Shown here: in pieces, positions 1 to 11,850 of the stretch
Layout of the letters: each line of letters begins with the position of its first letter
How positions within the stretch are numbered: position 1 is the stretch's first letter
From: Tricholomella constricta
Lineage: Eukaryota > Basidiomycota > Agaricomycetes > Agaricales > Lyophyllaceae
Assembly (NCBI GenBank): GCA_013368375.1
Contig: JAACJP010000063.1
Location: forward strand, 62,001 to 126,000
Reading direction: 5' to 3'
DNA length: 64,000 nucleotides
Program-made: the position numbers and the translations under genes
Notes under the pieces: model-generated
Told to the model about the DNA's origin: nothing
Database searches by the model: none
Seen by the model: only the letters and a program-made list of their open reading frames with translations

Positions 1-621
1 GCGGTGGGTGGGCCAGAATGGGTTGGAGGCGGTGGCCGGCAATTGCCGAGGCGCGCTTCGCGCGCCCGCGCGCCAGGTCACAAAGATCCCTGACGCGTTT
101 CAACAGTTCAGCCGCGTCACCTGCAGAAAATTCAGGACGAGGGCAGATCCAAATTGCGCAGCGCACGCAGAAATGTTTGTGGCGCACGCAGCTGTAGGTA
201 ATATTTTAGAAATTGAAAACCGCCCGGTACCGAGTTTCAGCACAGCCACATCAGCCACCCACCCGAACCCCCCACACAAAATTGTCCATAGCTCACTCAA
301 TTGTTCACCGATTTTCGTAAATAAAAGTGCGACCTCAATCGAATGTATAGGCAAACGTCATCCGATACCCAGATCTCGGATGTGGAAGCGTTGAAGATAC
401 CCAATAGTGTACTTTCCCACGCTTTTGCCCCTCTTTTCGGTGCTCCATAGCACCACCGAAAATACATATCTCGTCAAACCGATTGCTGCGTGCGATAGAG
501 GACATGTAAAAGTATATATTTCACTGTTGGTTTGACCCAGATTGCTTGTTTCAATCTTGAGAAAAATCGGGTCCAAAATCTGAATGGATAACGGGGCGTT
601 ATCCGCCCCGCCAATGACTAG
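1..621 (+). mobile_element. Helitron-like element, copy 1 (3' end)
   Basis: This stretch is a near-identical repeat of 14434-15052. The window starts inside it, so the 5' end is not visible. The right end looks like a Helitron 3' terminus: an 8-bp stem GGATAACG/CGTTATCC with a 3-base loop (586-604), 13 bases, then CTAG (618-621). Similarity to the other copies stops immediately after CTAG. Helitrons end in CTRR preceded by a short hairpin 10-15 bases upstream, which fits. The base after CTAG is A, whereas canonical Helitrons are followed by T, so a Helitron variant or another element type is possible. No Rep/helicase is encoded here, so it would be non-autonomous. Confidence 0.6.
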
Positions 622-839
622 ATTTTACATTGCCTCGCTGGCATAGCAAGTCGTGCGTAATTTATTGTACTTGCTCAGAATACTAGCGTTAACACAGATT
701 GCCCGTCAGATCTTATGTTGCCTCACTGGCGTTGGATTACATCTCGCTCTATCTTTTCAGGGACCCACTTAGGCACTTTCACCTGTGTCCATCTATTATA
801 CTCACTCAGAATACATGTTCCCAAATGTGCAGGGAATGG
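622..839. other. Spacer, no gene seen
   Basis: Unique sequence between the Helitron-like end and the palindromic repeat array. No convincing coding exon. Confidence 0.5.
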
Positions 840-1375
840 TGAAACGATGTGCATGGCACCCTCAGTGGGAGTGTGCCCATGCCTGCAGTTTGATTTGGGC
901 ATGCATGTACGGCACCCTCAGTGAGGGTGTGCCCATGTCCGCAATTTGCATTTTATTTGGACATGTGTGCACGGTGCAGGCATGGGTGCACCCTCAGTGA
1001 GGGTGCGCCTGTGCCCGCAATTTAGACATTATCCCATATGTGTGGAGAATGGTAGATGGAACGACGTACACGGCACCCTCAGTGAGGGTGCACCCATGCC
1101 TGCAATTTGCATTTTATTTGGACATGTGTGCACGGCACCCTCAGTGAGGGTGTGCCCATGCCCGCAATTTAGACATTATCCCAAATGTGTGGAGAATGGT
1201 AGATGGAACAACGTGCATGGCACTCTCAGTGAGGGTGCACCCATGCCTGCAACTTGCATTTTATTTGGACATGTGTACACGGCACCCTCAGTGAGGGTGC
1301 GCGTGATTTGAACATGTTCCCAAACGTGCAGAGGACAGTAGATGGAACAACGTGCAGCCTCAGTGAGGATGTGCC
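840..1375. repeat. Tandem array of palindromic repeats
   Basis: About eight copies of the perfect palindrome GCACCCTCAGTGAGGGTGC (9-bp stem, single central base), or close variants, occur near 855, 913, 989, 1075, 1136, 1220, 1281 and 1355. Spacing alternates between about 61 and 85 bases, giving a higher-order unit of about 145 bases. The spacers alternate between two types: one with a run like GCATTTTATTTGGACATGTG and one with TTTAGACATTATCCCA. Open frames across the array are by-products of the repeat. Single copies of the same palindrome occur at 12146 and, shortened, near 14150. Confidence 0.8.
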
Positions 1376-1409
1376 CATGCCTGCAAGCCAGCTGACCCGG
1401 GATCGCATT

Positions 1410-1690
1410 CACAAAGCATGGGCTCAGGGCACAGGCACGGGGCTTCGGGCATGCGGGGCTTCAGGTTTTGAGCACATGATCGGGGCTTCCAATTCCATAA
1501 CGTAGCCAGCCAATATCGTTCCAATTCCAATTTTGAGGCTTCGGGCTTTGGGCACAGGCTCGGGGCTTTGGGCATGGGCTCGTGCGGGGCTTCGGATTTT
1601 GAGCATGTGATCGGGGCTTCGGGCTTTTTGAGGCTTCGGGCTTTGGGCACAGGCTCGGTCGGGGCTTCGGGCTCGGCCGCTCCACTGCAT
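1410..1690. repeat. Degenerate GGGGCTTCGGGCTTTG-type repeat
   Basis: Imperfect tandem copies of short G/C/T-rich words (GGGGCTTCGGGC, TTTGGGCACAGGCTCGG) fill this stretch. The long minus-strand frames across it are rich in K, P, S and R and are low-complexity translations of the repeat, not a gene. Confidence 0.65.
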
Positions 1691-1845
1691 AAAGGTGAAG
1701 CAACTCACTTAAGACTATATATGTTCTCAAAGGTCTCCATAATCTTGCCAAGATCTTTATAGAAGAACTGTGCATTGTTGAGTTCGGGTTGAATTCTCTG
1801 TTATTTACATTGAGCTCATCCGGCTGTTTACTGGCCCGTTTAGTG

Positions 1846-1920
1846 CATTCGCAACAGGTCGTCAATGCCTCTTGATCAGGAGCAGCGCATGTACCATCCA
1901 CCGCTGCTTTGTATTTTTTC
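1846..1920 (+). pseudogene. Fragment of the Hul5-type HECT ligase gene
   Basis: This short piece matches the 3' part of the intact HECT ligase gene at 43393-43500. It carries the intron 3' end (CGCAACAG) followed by the exon start GTCGTCAATGCC and GATCAGGAGCAGCGCATG. It then jumps over about 30 bases to the exon end and following intron (CCACCGCTGCT, GTATT). The coding part corresponds to VVNAFDQEQRM near the catalytic end of the HECT domain. An extra base shifts the frame. Because intron sequence came along, it derives from DNA rather than from a spliced transcript. It is a gene scrap with no function of its own. Confidence 0.7.
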
Positions 1921-2879
1921 CCAGCTTATCCGTCAGAAAGAGACAACATCCGAACTTGTACGGCCCTTGAGTCCATATACATGTTATCCTTTACCTCTTT
2001 CAATAGTCCTGCGATAAGTTTTTGGATCCTTAGATAAACGGCCGTCGAGAAAAATAGAGACTGGAACATGTGTGTCAAATAAAAAGCTTACGCTGGTACA
2101 TTACAGAAATCAACAATTTTTCCGGACAAAGACGGATTGAAGTCGTAACTCATGCCTCAGGAAAGCTGGGCGACGCTGTATCATGTGCGACGCCACAACG
2201 GTTTCGAGGCTTCAAAGCGTGGTCGCCTGCACTCTGGTGCCCGATACCCTGAAAGACCCCTACCATGCTTCGGATTTCCCCCACGCCGTGTCTTCCGAGA
2301 CCACTGCATCCCCGTGTGTTGTAGTCGCGCCTGTTCCCTTCTTCATGATTACACACAATCAGTGGGATCCCCATGATACCGTAAATACCAACTCACCTCT
2401 TCTGTAGTGTAAATTTGAATACAGTACAGATTTCGTGCGTCGTTAGTTGCTATGTAAAATTCTGTCCCAAAACATTGGACGTTCAGTGTGTATGGGCAGA
2501 GGTGCATGACGGCGGCGGCTGCGTGGACACCGTAGCTTTCGTCAATCTACATAGAGGTCTATTACCAGTGCAAACGGCATGTGCGTCTGGAGGTACGAAC
2601 AGCGACAGCGGTTGTGGGAGACATCGCACTTGTTGGTCCAGCCCGTAGTGAATATATAGCCTTGAAACAAATCTTTGAGCTCGTGCCGTCACGAACGCGT
2701 CCTCAACAAGCTGAAGGCCCTTCGTCGTTAGAGAGTGCGTCAGTATGTTCGGCGATAGACGAGCTCACTTTGCTTCTTGAGTATGAAGTCGAAATGCTCG
2801 GCAACGAGCTGTATGCGTTCGAAATTTATGAAACTGAGTTGTTTAGATTGTGAGCGAACGTAGGTTAGGATCCCGTAAG
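1921..2879. other. No recognisable gene
   Basis: Mixed-composition sequence. Open frames up to about 90 codons exist (for example 2581-2853, plus strand) but show no known motif and no supported splice structure. It may be further decayed gene material. Confidence 0.4.
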
Positions 2880-3870
2880 ATACAGATTCCACCGCCTGGT
2901 AATTGCCATCGCGCTGGATTATGTTTAGTTGAAGGCGGTGGGATGGCTGCTTGACGATGGAAGAGTGTGCCAAAGTGGAACCATTGAGAGTACCATACGT
3001 GCTTGGGGGGCAGAGTGGAAATGGCGGCGATGCAGAGAGGTGGCTCAAAGTGGAGACAGACGGATGCTTTCGATAATGACAAGCTGTGTGGCCGCAAAGT
3101 AATAAGACAGCGTGATGGAAGAAAAGAGAAATTAAAGAACACGCACCGAGGATAGTGTACGATGACCGCCCCCCGCCCCCATCCAATGGTACACCTCCGC
3201 AGCTGACATACGCCCAGTCCGGCACGCGGCTGCCCATGGCCCAGAGCATGAGCTCATGCACCAGGACAGACATCTCTGTCGCAACGGCGGGGGTATTTGG
3301 GTTGAGCGCAAGGGCGAGGGCGCGGGCGAGGGAACCGGTGCAGGGGGTGGAAGAAGGGGCTTGGTTGCTGTGGTTGTGGGTGCAGATGTGATAACAGGGT
3401 TGTCGGCGAAGGGGACCGTTGGATGCAGAGTTGGTGTCGGCGCCGGGGAGAGCACGCAAAGGATTTCCGAGTCGCAGAAGAGCGGGCCGCGGGCGCGAGC
3501 TGGGCAGCGTTTGGAAGTGTTGAGGACGGTGCAGTGCAGCTGTGGGGGGCAATGAGCGAGTGGAGGAGCACAGAACGGCATCTACCTACCTTGAGCGGTT
3601 GCGTCTATGTGACATACTTGCCTCAAACTCTCGACGCAGTCTGCGCCCTTTCAAAGACGGTAAAAGGTGCGTGGGTTCGAGAGGGAGTGGAACGTACCGG
3701 CAATCCGCAGCCTGACCAAGCCATCCCCCATCTCGCACGGCGCGTGGTACAGCACATTCGCTCACACAATTCACCTGCGTATATTACGCCACGGGATCGC
3801 AAGGATATCGACGCTTCCGAAATTCGGGCGACCTGATCTGGATGAGCCACGGCGGCATGAATTTGCACAT
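2880..3870 (-). pseudogene. Partial copy A of an uncharacterised gene
   Basis: On the minus strand, two segments match the exon-like pieces at 5730-5890 and 6030-6120. The near match at 3500-3570 reads roughly LHCTVLNTSKRCPAR against LQCTILKTSKCCPAR. The segment at 3690-3760 reads NVLYHAPCEMG against RVLYLAPRETG, followed in both copies by an IAG/GTACGT splice donor. The frame is interrupted between the pieces, and the copies differ at many amino-acid-changing positions. I do not recognise the family. It is best read as one of two partial, diverging copies of the same multi-exon gene, probably broken here. Confidence 0.4.
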
Positions 3871-5030
3871 AAACTCAAACTTGAAGAGGACGGACCTGAA
3901 AATGAATGCTACCAGATCCTTGGCGGCTTTGCTGAAGGGGTGGGGGACGGCGCCCTCTGTGAGGGGGTCGAAGGAGTACCCCAGTCCACACTACTTACTT
4001 TCTTTGCGATGTCGTCAAAGATATGGAACTATCAAGATGTCCCCTCACAGCGCCCTGAGGGTGCCGCTGTCCTCGGCGTTCGGTTCAAGGTACCTCGTTC
4101 CGCTAGAAACTCACGTCGTCAGCACGTGCGTCCGCGTTCATCATCAGCGACATGCAAAACACTCACTGGCATGCCCTAATACCACCAAGGAACGGCGACG
4201 GAGCGACAGAGCGGATGAGGACGCTAATGATACAGGGCGGGATGTACCTGGCGCCAAAGGCGTTCGGTTCCTCAGGGTGTGTGGCCGAGGACGTGGAGGT
4301 TTGGTGCCGCGTGGAGGGTTGGGGCCACGGGTGACTCCAGAGGTGAGATGCTGATTGTGGTCCAGCGAAAGCGATCTTGGAAGGAATGTATTGGTTCTTG
4401 GGCCCTCCAGCACACTGCTAGTGTCTTCGTCATCATTAACTTTGCTCTCTTCATCCTGGTTCGGCTCGATGATGGATGGCTGGGGTGTCGGCGAGGCAGA
4501 GGGCGAGGAAGAGGTGGGGAGGCCAATGGATCCCAGGCCCGTTGTCAGCTTCGCCGCGAGTTTTCCATATCATCGTCCTTTTCCATCGTCGTCTCCAGCG
4601 AGGGGGCTGCTCCCAGACTCGGAGTGGACGTGTTCATGCGCGACATCGTCTTGTATGATGTTCCGACGGAGGAGGAGGCAGTGGGTGCAGCAAGAGAAGA
4701 CGGGGAGGGTGTGCCCCGCCGACAGCCTGTCGTATCAGGGAGATTGCGACTGCACATGCTGACACGCATCGAAGAGTGTCGGCACAAAACAGAGCCGACT
4801 GCCTGGGTGGGCTGTGCGGCTTGAGATGCGACTGGGGCGCAGAAATGGCGGGGCTAAGTAAGTCGTCAAGCGGAACTTAGATATCTGAATGCCAACATTA
4901 AGACTTACTGAAAGATAAAATAAGATAGACAAAACGCACTGTCGCCCATTTCTTTGAGCGCCAATCCTTCAAGCTCATGAAATCCTCCCTATTGACGAAG
5001 CCCAAGCCAGCATTTACCGATCGATTTCAG
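3871..5030. other. Serine/arginine-rich open frames, no gene recognised
   Basis: Several overlapping frames exist on both strands (for example 4279-4824 plus and 4545-4787 minus), all low-complexity. Palindrome-like words related to the array at 840-1375 (GCGCCCTCTGTGAGGG near 3950) occur. Nothing supports a specific protein. Confidence 0.35.
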
Positions 5031-5039
5031 CAAGTCTGG

Positions 5040-7300
5040 TCACGGATATGTGATGTCGACGAAAGCATATGCGCATCCGTCTCTGTCCAAAGCCGAAGAA
5101 GAATTGAAGCGCCGCATTCCGTCCATCGTTAGTCTTCCCCCGCTCTCCGTCCCGTAAGAACACGCCTTCGACTGCCCATACGCAACCTCGACCACTCCCT
5201 TCTTTCCTTCCTCCATGTCCCCCAACTTGCCCGCCCATGCATGGATGAGAGCCGCCAGCCGCCCCAGCGCATGCTCCTCGGCGAACAGGAGTGCAAATGC
5301 ATGCTTGGGTGTCGTGCGCTTGCCCACGCCCTTGAGCAGGCTATCCCGGATCTTCTGCAACATGGGCAGCTCCTCTGCCTCTGCCTCGTCATGAGTAAAG
5401 TCAGCCGAGTTGAACAGAAACTTAAAGACTTACCTGAGCCTTGTTTAGCCTACAGGTACTCCACTTCGTTCGAAAAGGGCGTGAGATAGAAGGAGGTGGT
5501 CAACCGAAAGAGAGTCGAGACCGTCGTTGGTTGTGGCAGTGGGCAGAGCGGATGGTGCTGGCAATGACGACGGCATGGGTGATAGAGTGCGAGATGAGCG
5601 GGTCATGTCGATGCTAGAGCGCCCATGTCAGCGGCGGCGGCGGCGAATAGGTAGAAGATGACATGCCTGGGAATTGAGTGATACACATGTCACGAACAGA
5701 TTAGATCCCGACCAACCAGTCATCGCGAGGAGCAGTAGAGGCAGAACTTGTGTCGATGCCAAGGAGATTGCACGAAGGACGTCCGAGTAGTACAATGGCT
5801 GGTTGCGGGCGCGGGCACGGACACGGGCTGGGCAGCATTTGGAAGTCTTGAGGATGGTGCACTGGAGCTGTGAGGGGGCGGTGAGCGAGTAGAGGAGCAG
5901 AGGACGACATGTACCTACTATGAGTGTTCGTGTACCCTGACATATGCTGGCTCCTCAAACAGCCTCATCACACAGTCTGAGCCCCAGCCAAAGCGGTGAG
6001 TCCTGCAGCAGTTTGAGAGGGAGAAGAAAGATACGTACCGGCGATCCTCTGCAACTTCACGCCGTCAAACCCCGTCTCTCGCGGCGCGAGGTACAGCACA
6101 CGCACCAACACATCCTCGGATGCGCCCGCAACGGGGCGCATGATGTCCAGCGAATCGATGACGACCTCGAGTCTCATGTGGTCGAGATGATCGTCCCTTT
6201 CGGTGTCGAGGATGGCGTCCAAGCGTGGCTTGAGAGATCGCAGGACGGCCAGGGCGGTGGAGAAAGTGTGCGTCCCAGGTGTGCGTGGCAGGTGTCACTG
6301 TAAGAAGGACAGAAGACGGAAAAGGTGTATCACGCACGTAATAGCAGGATCTGACACAGTCCTTCTCTTTCTCCATCGAAAGCTGCGCATCGATGGTCCC
6401 CAATAATTGCAGCAACTCTTCACGAAATAATTTTGTCACTGAATTCGTGCGTAAAGGCTGCCAGTGAAGGTACGTACGAGGATCGCGAAAAAGTGATCGC
6501 GCATATGAATGGCGCTTTTCAAATCATGGCTTTGACAAGATTAGCAACGTGGATCGATCCAATGGAAATATAAGGAGGGTGGTCGTAGGTGTTCGGATTA
6601 GTGAGGGCATACCTTTGGCGCCATCCATACGCGAGATGTTGATTCCTGGGGAGGCAGTGTGCGTGATCAGCAGGCGATGTCGGTGGCGATACCCGAAGGT
6701 CAATGAAAGTAGAGGAATGGAGTCTTGCAACGATCCAGGAGGCAAGATGAAGCAAAGGGGTATCCTTAATGACTCTCGGTCGAGTGGCTAAGCGTGTAGC
6801 ATGAAGAGATCCCATGGTGTCGATGCCTTGCACCAATGACGAGCACTGCACAGCAAGTCAAGAATTTGACGCTGCAGACTGGGGAATCTCGACACCAGGG
6901 AGCCTGAGGATGGAAAGAAATTAGGTTCGAATTGGGTTTAATATGGACTGGATAAACAAACGGGTCTCCGCCTCGGCCCTCCAGTGCACGTGGACCAGGT
7001 GCGTCGTAAATGCGTTGGTAATGAAAGGCAGAATATGAGTAGTACGCACCGGAATAGATAACTCGATCGTGATCGATGAAATGTGCACGGATGGCTGTGC
7101 TGTGGCCCCACGGCGCTTATGTTGCCACATGTGCACACTGATCGCCGGTGCTTCAACCCCACCCTGATTTTCGATAAAGTATCTCAAGTCACAAGCCTCT
7201 GGTTGCTCTTGGAACTATACATACACTTGAGTATCGGTTTGGACGAGTTGAATCTTCGTGAGCGATCCTTGGAATCAGTGCAGAGTGTGCTTCATGTGCA
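5040..7300 (-). CDS. Uncharacterised multi-exon gene, copy B (tentative)
   Basis: Exon-like pieces follow one another on the minus strand. Near 7187-6921 the frame includes GVEAPAISVHMWQHKRR. Near 6439-6360 it reads EELLQLLGTIDAQLSMEKEK. Near 6222-6030 it reads DAILDTERDDHLDHMRLE through to KLQRIAG, ending at a GTACGT donor. Next come a piece near 5885-5735 (LQCTILKTSK) and one near 5400-5040 (FNSADFTHDEAEAEELPML then TTPKHAFALLFAEE). GT-AG introns of about 50-60 bases can join some of them. One upstream frame near 5450 contains a stop, so the gene may be damaged. The family was not recognised. Part of it is duplicated at 2880-3870. Whether all pieces belong to one gene is an inference. Confidence 0.3.
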
Positions 7301-7487
7301 CGTCTTATAACATTCAGCCAGGTATGTGTATCACTCGTCGTCGAGAGAAAGCCCTGACCTCATTCGAACGGGATGTTTAGGCATGTAATCTCGCGACGGA
7401 CTTTCTGCGACCGAAGGATACCGCAGATAAGAATAGGAAGCAGTATAGTACGTCTGCTCATCTTCGATTTTGCAAATGTGGCTGATG

Positions 7488-9872
7488 GTTGAAGATAGAT
7501 ATGAACAGTATACGTGCGGCGCTGGACATGATGAACCGTTATCGGATATACCTGCCTTGCTTGAAACGTTTCTTGGTGCGTCACAGATGTCCTCCCGCTG
7601 GAGCAGGTGTTGAAACTGAACGTGATGCGCTGACAGAGGACATGCGTAAAAGTTACCATCTTGATGTTACGCAACATATGGAGGAGTATGAGGTACATGA
7701 GACACGTATGTAATTGCTCAATAGATATCTCACTCTTGAATCTAGACGACAGGTGATCCGACTGCTATCTCCCGCCTTGTCTATCGACTGTTTTAATGGT
7801 ATACAGCATGGTCATCCCTTCCGGAGTGAGCACTACATCCGTCACCTTGCATCGATACTAATGCATATTTATAGCCTCGGTACCACTATATTCTGGCTTA
7901 TACCCTCAACTTTCAGGCCCAGCTTACTTTCTCCCGTACATTCAAAGCACTCTGCGCCTCCACGCTCCCGCCCACCGATCCTAAAGCTGAAGTTGACCCT
8001 GCAACACGAAATAGGCAGATATGGGAGGCATTCGAAACGCTTGGGCTGCTAGACCGATACGAGTCCATTATTGCGAGTGTAGGCTATGAGCACATCGAGG
8101 CGCATGTGTCGGCGACGTGCACTGGGGAGTGGTCGAAACCCATGATGGAAGACTTGAGAACATGGATGTCTGAGTAAATTGTCTCTCGGATGCTATTGCC
8201 ATATACACGAGGTGTCTCTCACTGTATGTCGGCCCTTTGCTTCTTTGTGACTTTGTTGACCGGTTTTTCATAGCGGAAAAGGCCAAAGCTATGGTCCAAG
8301 GTGTAGGCTCGCGATTTGACTTCCATATGAATAAGACACTTTGTGACCTCAAGTGAGCGGGTGCGGCATGGCATGATATTTGATTCTGATTCTGAGGTCA
8401 GGACGAAAGCAATTTTCGACATCATCATCGACTTTCCGGATTCTGTGGCATTGCAGGACTTGTAGGTTCTCCAATCATTGCGAAAAGCGTGAGCCCATAC
8501 CACCATCTGATGTTCGTAACGATCTAATAATCGCCAGGCATCGAAAGCGCTTGATTCATCCTGGGGCCGATACTAAGCTGATTTTGTGAAAATACGTGGC
8601 AACGATAAAATGTCTACGGATAATAGATCCTCCAGGAGTGCTTCTATTCAAGGTGGCTGATCCAATCCGAAGGTACCTCAGGTGTGTTGCCTTTGCACTC
8701 GTATTCTGGACCACGCCTGATCTGGCCACTGAAGAGAATGACCCGATACTATTCGGAGCATAAAGCATAGTGGCGAGCCTTGTTGGTGACGATAATAGCG
8801 GGGACTCCCTCGTCGACGAGAATGAACCAATACAACGCTACATGCAGCATGACATTGAGACTATAGTGACCCGAACTCGGAGCCCGAGCCCGTCGATACC
8901 GGACCAGTTGAATAAAACTTGCCATTTTTTGAGTAAGCTAGATCATCATTTTGCCTCTGCGGGCCAACAAAGCCAGTGATGTAATCAGTACCCTTGTCAG
9001 TATCTATGATTCCAAAGACCTTTTCGTAAAGAAGCTGCAGGTGCTTCTAGCTCAGCGACTGCTGTCCATCACGGGCGAGGATACGGACGAGGTCGAGAAA
9101 GAGGTCTGTCACATCACTCCAGTCAGATAAGTCGGAAAGCTGACGCGGTCTCAAGCGCCGGAATATTGAGATTCTGCAGATTTTTTTCGGGGAGGCGGCA
9201 CTCCAGGTGTGCAAGGTCATGTTAAAGGATATGACGGATTCGAAGCGAATAGACGCAATCCCAGAAACCCGTGAGTCGTTTCCCAGCGTCATGCATAGGT
9301 CACAATTCACTCAGTGCGGCTTGAATTCAGTCTATCGTGCACCCGACCATCATATCACGGCATTTCTGGCCCTCCTTGGAATCGAGCGATATCATCATGC
9401 CTGGGCAGTTCCAAAGTATGCGTTTTAGTTGGCCAACCCGATGAGCTTTTCCAAGCCTGCTTGCTTCTATAGATTACAGGAGCAGTATTGGAAAGAATTT
9501 ACCATATTCAAGCCAGACAAGAAGCGGTGGTTGCCTCACCTTGGTACCATACATCTGGAACTCCAGCTCGAAGATCGTACAATCGAAGCCGATGTACCTC
9601 CCCTCGAAGCAGCATTTATTGAATTATTTTCGTCGAAGAGTAGTCAGTCTCCTTTCAGTGATTTCAAAGCGTCCTTACGAATGCATTTCAGCCATTTGGA
9701 CAGTAGACGAGCTTATAGCAGGCGTGGAGTCGGTCAACCGGATTGCCGCGCTAAACGCATCCCTGACTTGGGTGGACCTGAGGGCGAGGATGACATGGAG
9801 GACACGTTTCGATTGCTCGAAATCGCCGAGGAGCCATGCTCGTTGGGGGTAATTCCGTCGCCTCAGCCTTAA
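7488..9872 (+). pseudogene. APC2 (anaphase-promoting complex subunit 2) pseudogene
   Basis: APC2 is the cullin-like scaffold of the anaphase-promoting complex, a ubiquitin ligase of the cell cycle. Collinear pieces match it. AALDMMNRYRIYLPCL lies near 7520 and YESIIASVGYEHIEAH near 8060. RLIHPGADTK and YVATIKCLRIIDPPGVLLF lie near 8550-8660, ASLVGDD near 8775 and STLVSIYDSKDLFV near 8985. The cullin core follows near 9205 (VCKVMLKDMTDSKRID), then HPTIISRHFWPSLESSD near 9335. The C-terminal region is LQEQYWKEFTIFKP through DRTIEADVPPLEAAFIELF near 9475-9630. The frame is broken by TAA near 8175, TGA at 8587-8589 inside an otherwise conserved block, and TAA near 8762. Several block changes also need frame switches. 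A functional APC2 is expected elsewhere, since the gene is essential. Confidence 0.8.
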
Positions 9873-10889
9873 ATCACCTTTCCACCGGCATTGAGCACAG
9901 CAATACACAACGTGAGCTATTCGATGCCGTTTCCGTTTTCTGTTTACTTATACGATGTGTGTGATACATCATTTTTCGGTATGCAGACCCATGCTCGCAG
10001 AACATCATCTATCGTGCCTCGCGCTCTACAACGTGAATTAGGTCTCAGCGGGTAGAAGGTTTGCTAGCGGTACTTGAGGGCACTTTTGTATACCGATCGC
10101 GCAGGGTACTAGGGTTGCGTTGTCGACGCGATAGAACACTCGATTTCTGGAGCATTGATATATATTGGGTTGTCATGCTGATCTTGGGCATTAATTAAGC
10201 ATATCAAGATCTTTCAAATGGTAAATATAAAGGGAGGAGAAGTACTGAAGCGGAGGAGGCGATTGAAAAGTTGTTTCATGACCTCGCTGGGCTCACATTG
10301 TGTCGCATCTCTTCATCGCAAAAAAAATGCGACCACTGCCCTCTACCCAATCACAACTCACAGATCAGCCGCAGTGGGCTTCAGCTAAAGAAATCCAGCG
10401 TCCATAAGAAGCAGTAGACATGTGGACCGATGATCAAGCTCACCCATTCACACAGAGCCTAGTGCATCAGGCCATCTGGTACTGCCGATGTGACGAATAC
10501 CATGCGAAGACCATGCCCCGGAACACTGAACGTAAAACAGAACTCCATCCTCCTCCGAGTGTGAGGGCGAGGCCCAGGGTGACGACTGTGGTACGTACGA
10601 TCGTCGGTAGAAGTGAAATGGGCAGAGCCGGGCTGAGATCTCGAAGTTTATCGGTCGCGTCTGTTGAGAGGCCGTCGCGCGCAGGTACTAAGAGTCAAGA
10701 TGTGATTGTGGTCGGAGAAAGAGAGAAGGGTGCGTGCCCGCCCCGCGCGCCGGACGACGACATCGAAGGCGGGGGTTCACATTGGAGACGTTGGTCAGCT
10801 AGGCTGCGCACATAAGGGCGCCGATTCTGAGAAGAGGCACCATCTATCTTCCATCCTGCTCCACCTCCTCTCAGCCCGGCACACAATTT
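9873..10889. other. No recognisable gene
   Basis: AT-richer stretch to about 10400, then G/C-rich sequence with arginine-rich frames on both strands. No motif or splice pattern supports a gene. Confidence 0.4.
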
Positions 10890-11850
10890 TCCTCCCTCCC
10901 CTGCCCCTCAAAAATCCAGTCCGAGCCTCCTATGGCCCCGTGGACGCGCCCACCACTGCACCGCCCACCCAGGCTTGTCCCCTCGTACGCCTAGAACGCA
11001 GCTTGGGCATCTGCGAGGGCGAGGGCGACGCTTGCCGACACGCCATGGCGGACAAGCAGCTGCAGGTGAATGGCGTGCACGAGGAGGACGATGAGGTTGG
11101 GGTGCGCGGAGAGGGCGGCGGTGTCGGTGTGCACGTCCCGGAGGGCGGCGAGGCACTTTTGAAGGGAGGATGGGAGCGGTCGGCGGCACAGGCGTGGGTG
11201 CGAACGAGGGTGAGGTGGGCGGCGAAGCAGAATGTGGGGGCCGGAGACGGTGGTTGGGTCAAAGAGAAGGCGGCGGAGGGTGTGTGTCTGGACTTTGGGG
11301 CTTGGGAGGCGGGCGGAGAGGATTGTGAGGTTGGCGGGCATAGCAGTAGCGCCAGGTGCTGGATGACGTCAGTCCGGGCTAGGGAGCTTGGCTCGACTAT
11401 GCACCGTTTGTGCAATAAGCATCTGGAGAGACGAAGAGTCAGTTAGGCGTCTCAGTGCACGTCAAAGACTCACGGCTTTTGTCAAGGCATGTTCGACCCT
11501 CTCCCTGTTCGACTTCAAGTTACAGCGTGCCCACCTCCGCCAATCCCGTCCATACACGACCAGCTCTTCACCTCCGCCAATCACATCCATACACGACACT
11601 CCTCTCGCGGTTCAAGGGCAGGCAGGGCCAGGTAACGGCGCGGGGCTTCACGGGCCAAGGGGAAGGTTCTGGAGGTGCAGACAGTGAGATGGCGGGTGTG
11701 ATGCGAATTGGAAGAGACAGCAGAAGGGTCGAGGCGGAGGCGCTGCAGGTTCTCCGGATGGTATTGGCGTTTTCAGAGGCGAGGATCTGCGTGTCGTCGT
11801 TGCTCATCGTTGTCAACTGCAGGAGAAATGTAGCACACGACTGTGACGCC
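10890..11850 (-). pseudogene. Uncharacterised gene family X, copy 1
   Basis: Minus-strand pieces match copy 2 at 20015-20530. The start region reads TTMSNDDTQ (about 11810) against TRMSNDDDA in copy 2. An exon-like piece reading VEHALTKA is followed by a GTGAGT donor near 11480. A longer frame at 11341-10991 reads MPANLTILSARLPSP through LPSSLQKCLAALRDVHTD and VLLVHAIHLQLLVRHG. Leucine-rich helical character suggests an armadillo- or HEAT-like fold, but I do not recognise the family. Frames do not connect cleanly, so it is annotated as a decayed copy. Confidence 0.4.

Noticed and set aside
840..1505. Overlapping plus-strand frames of 70-120 codons
   Set aside because: They follow the palindromic tandem repeat exactly and start at non-ATG codons; no exon structure.
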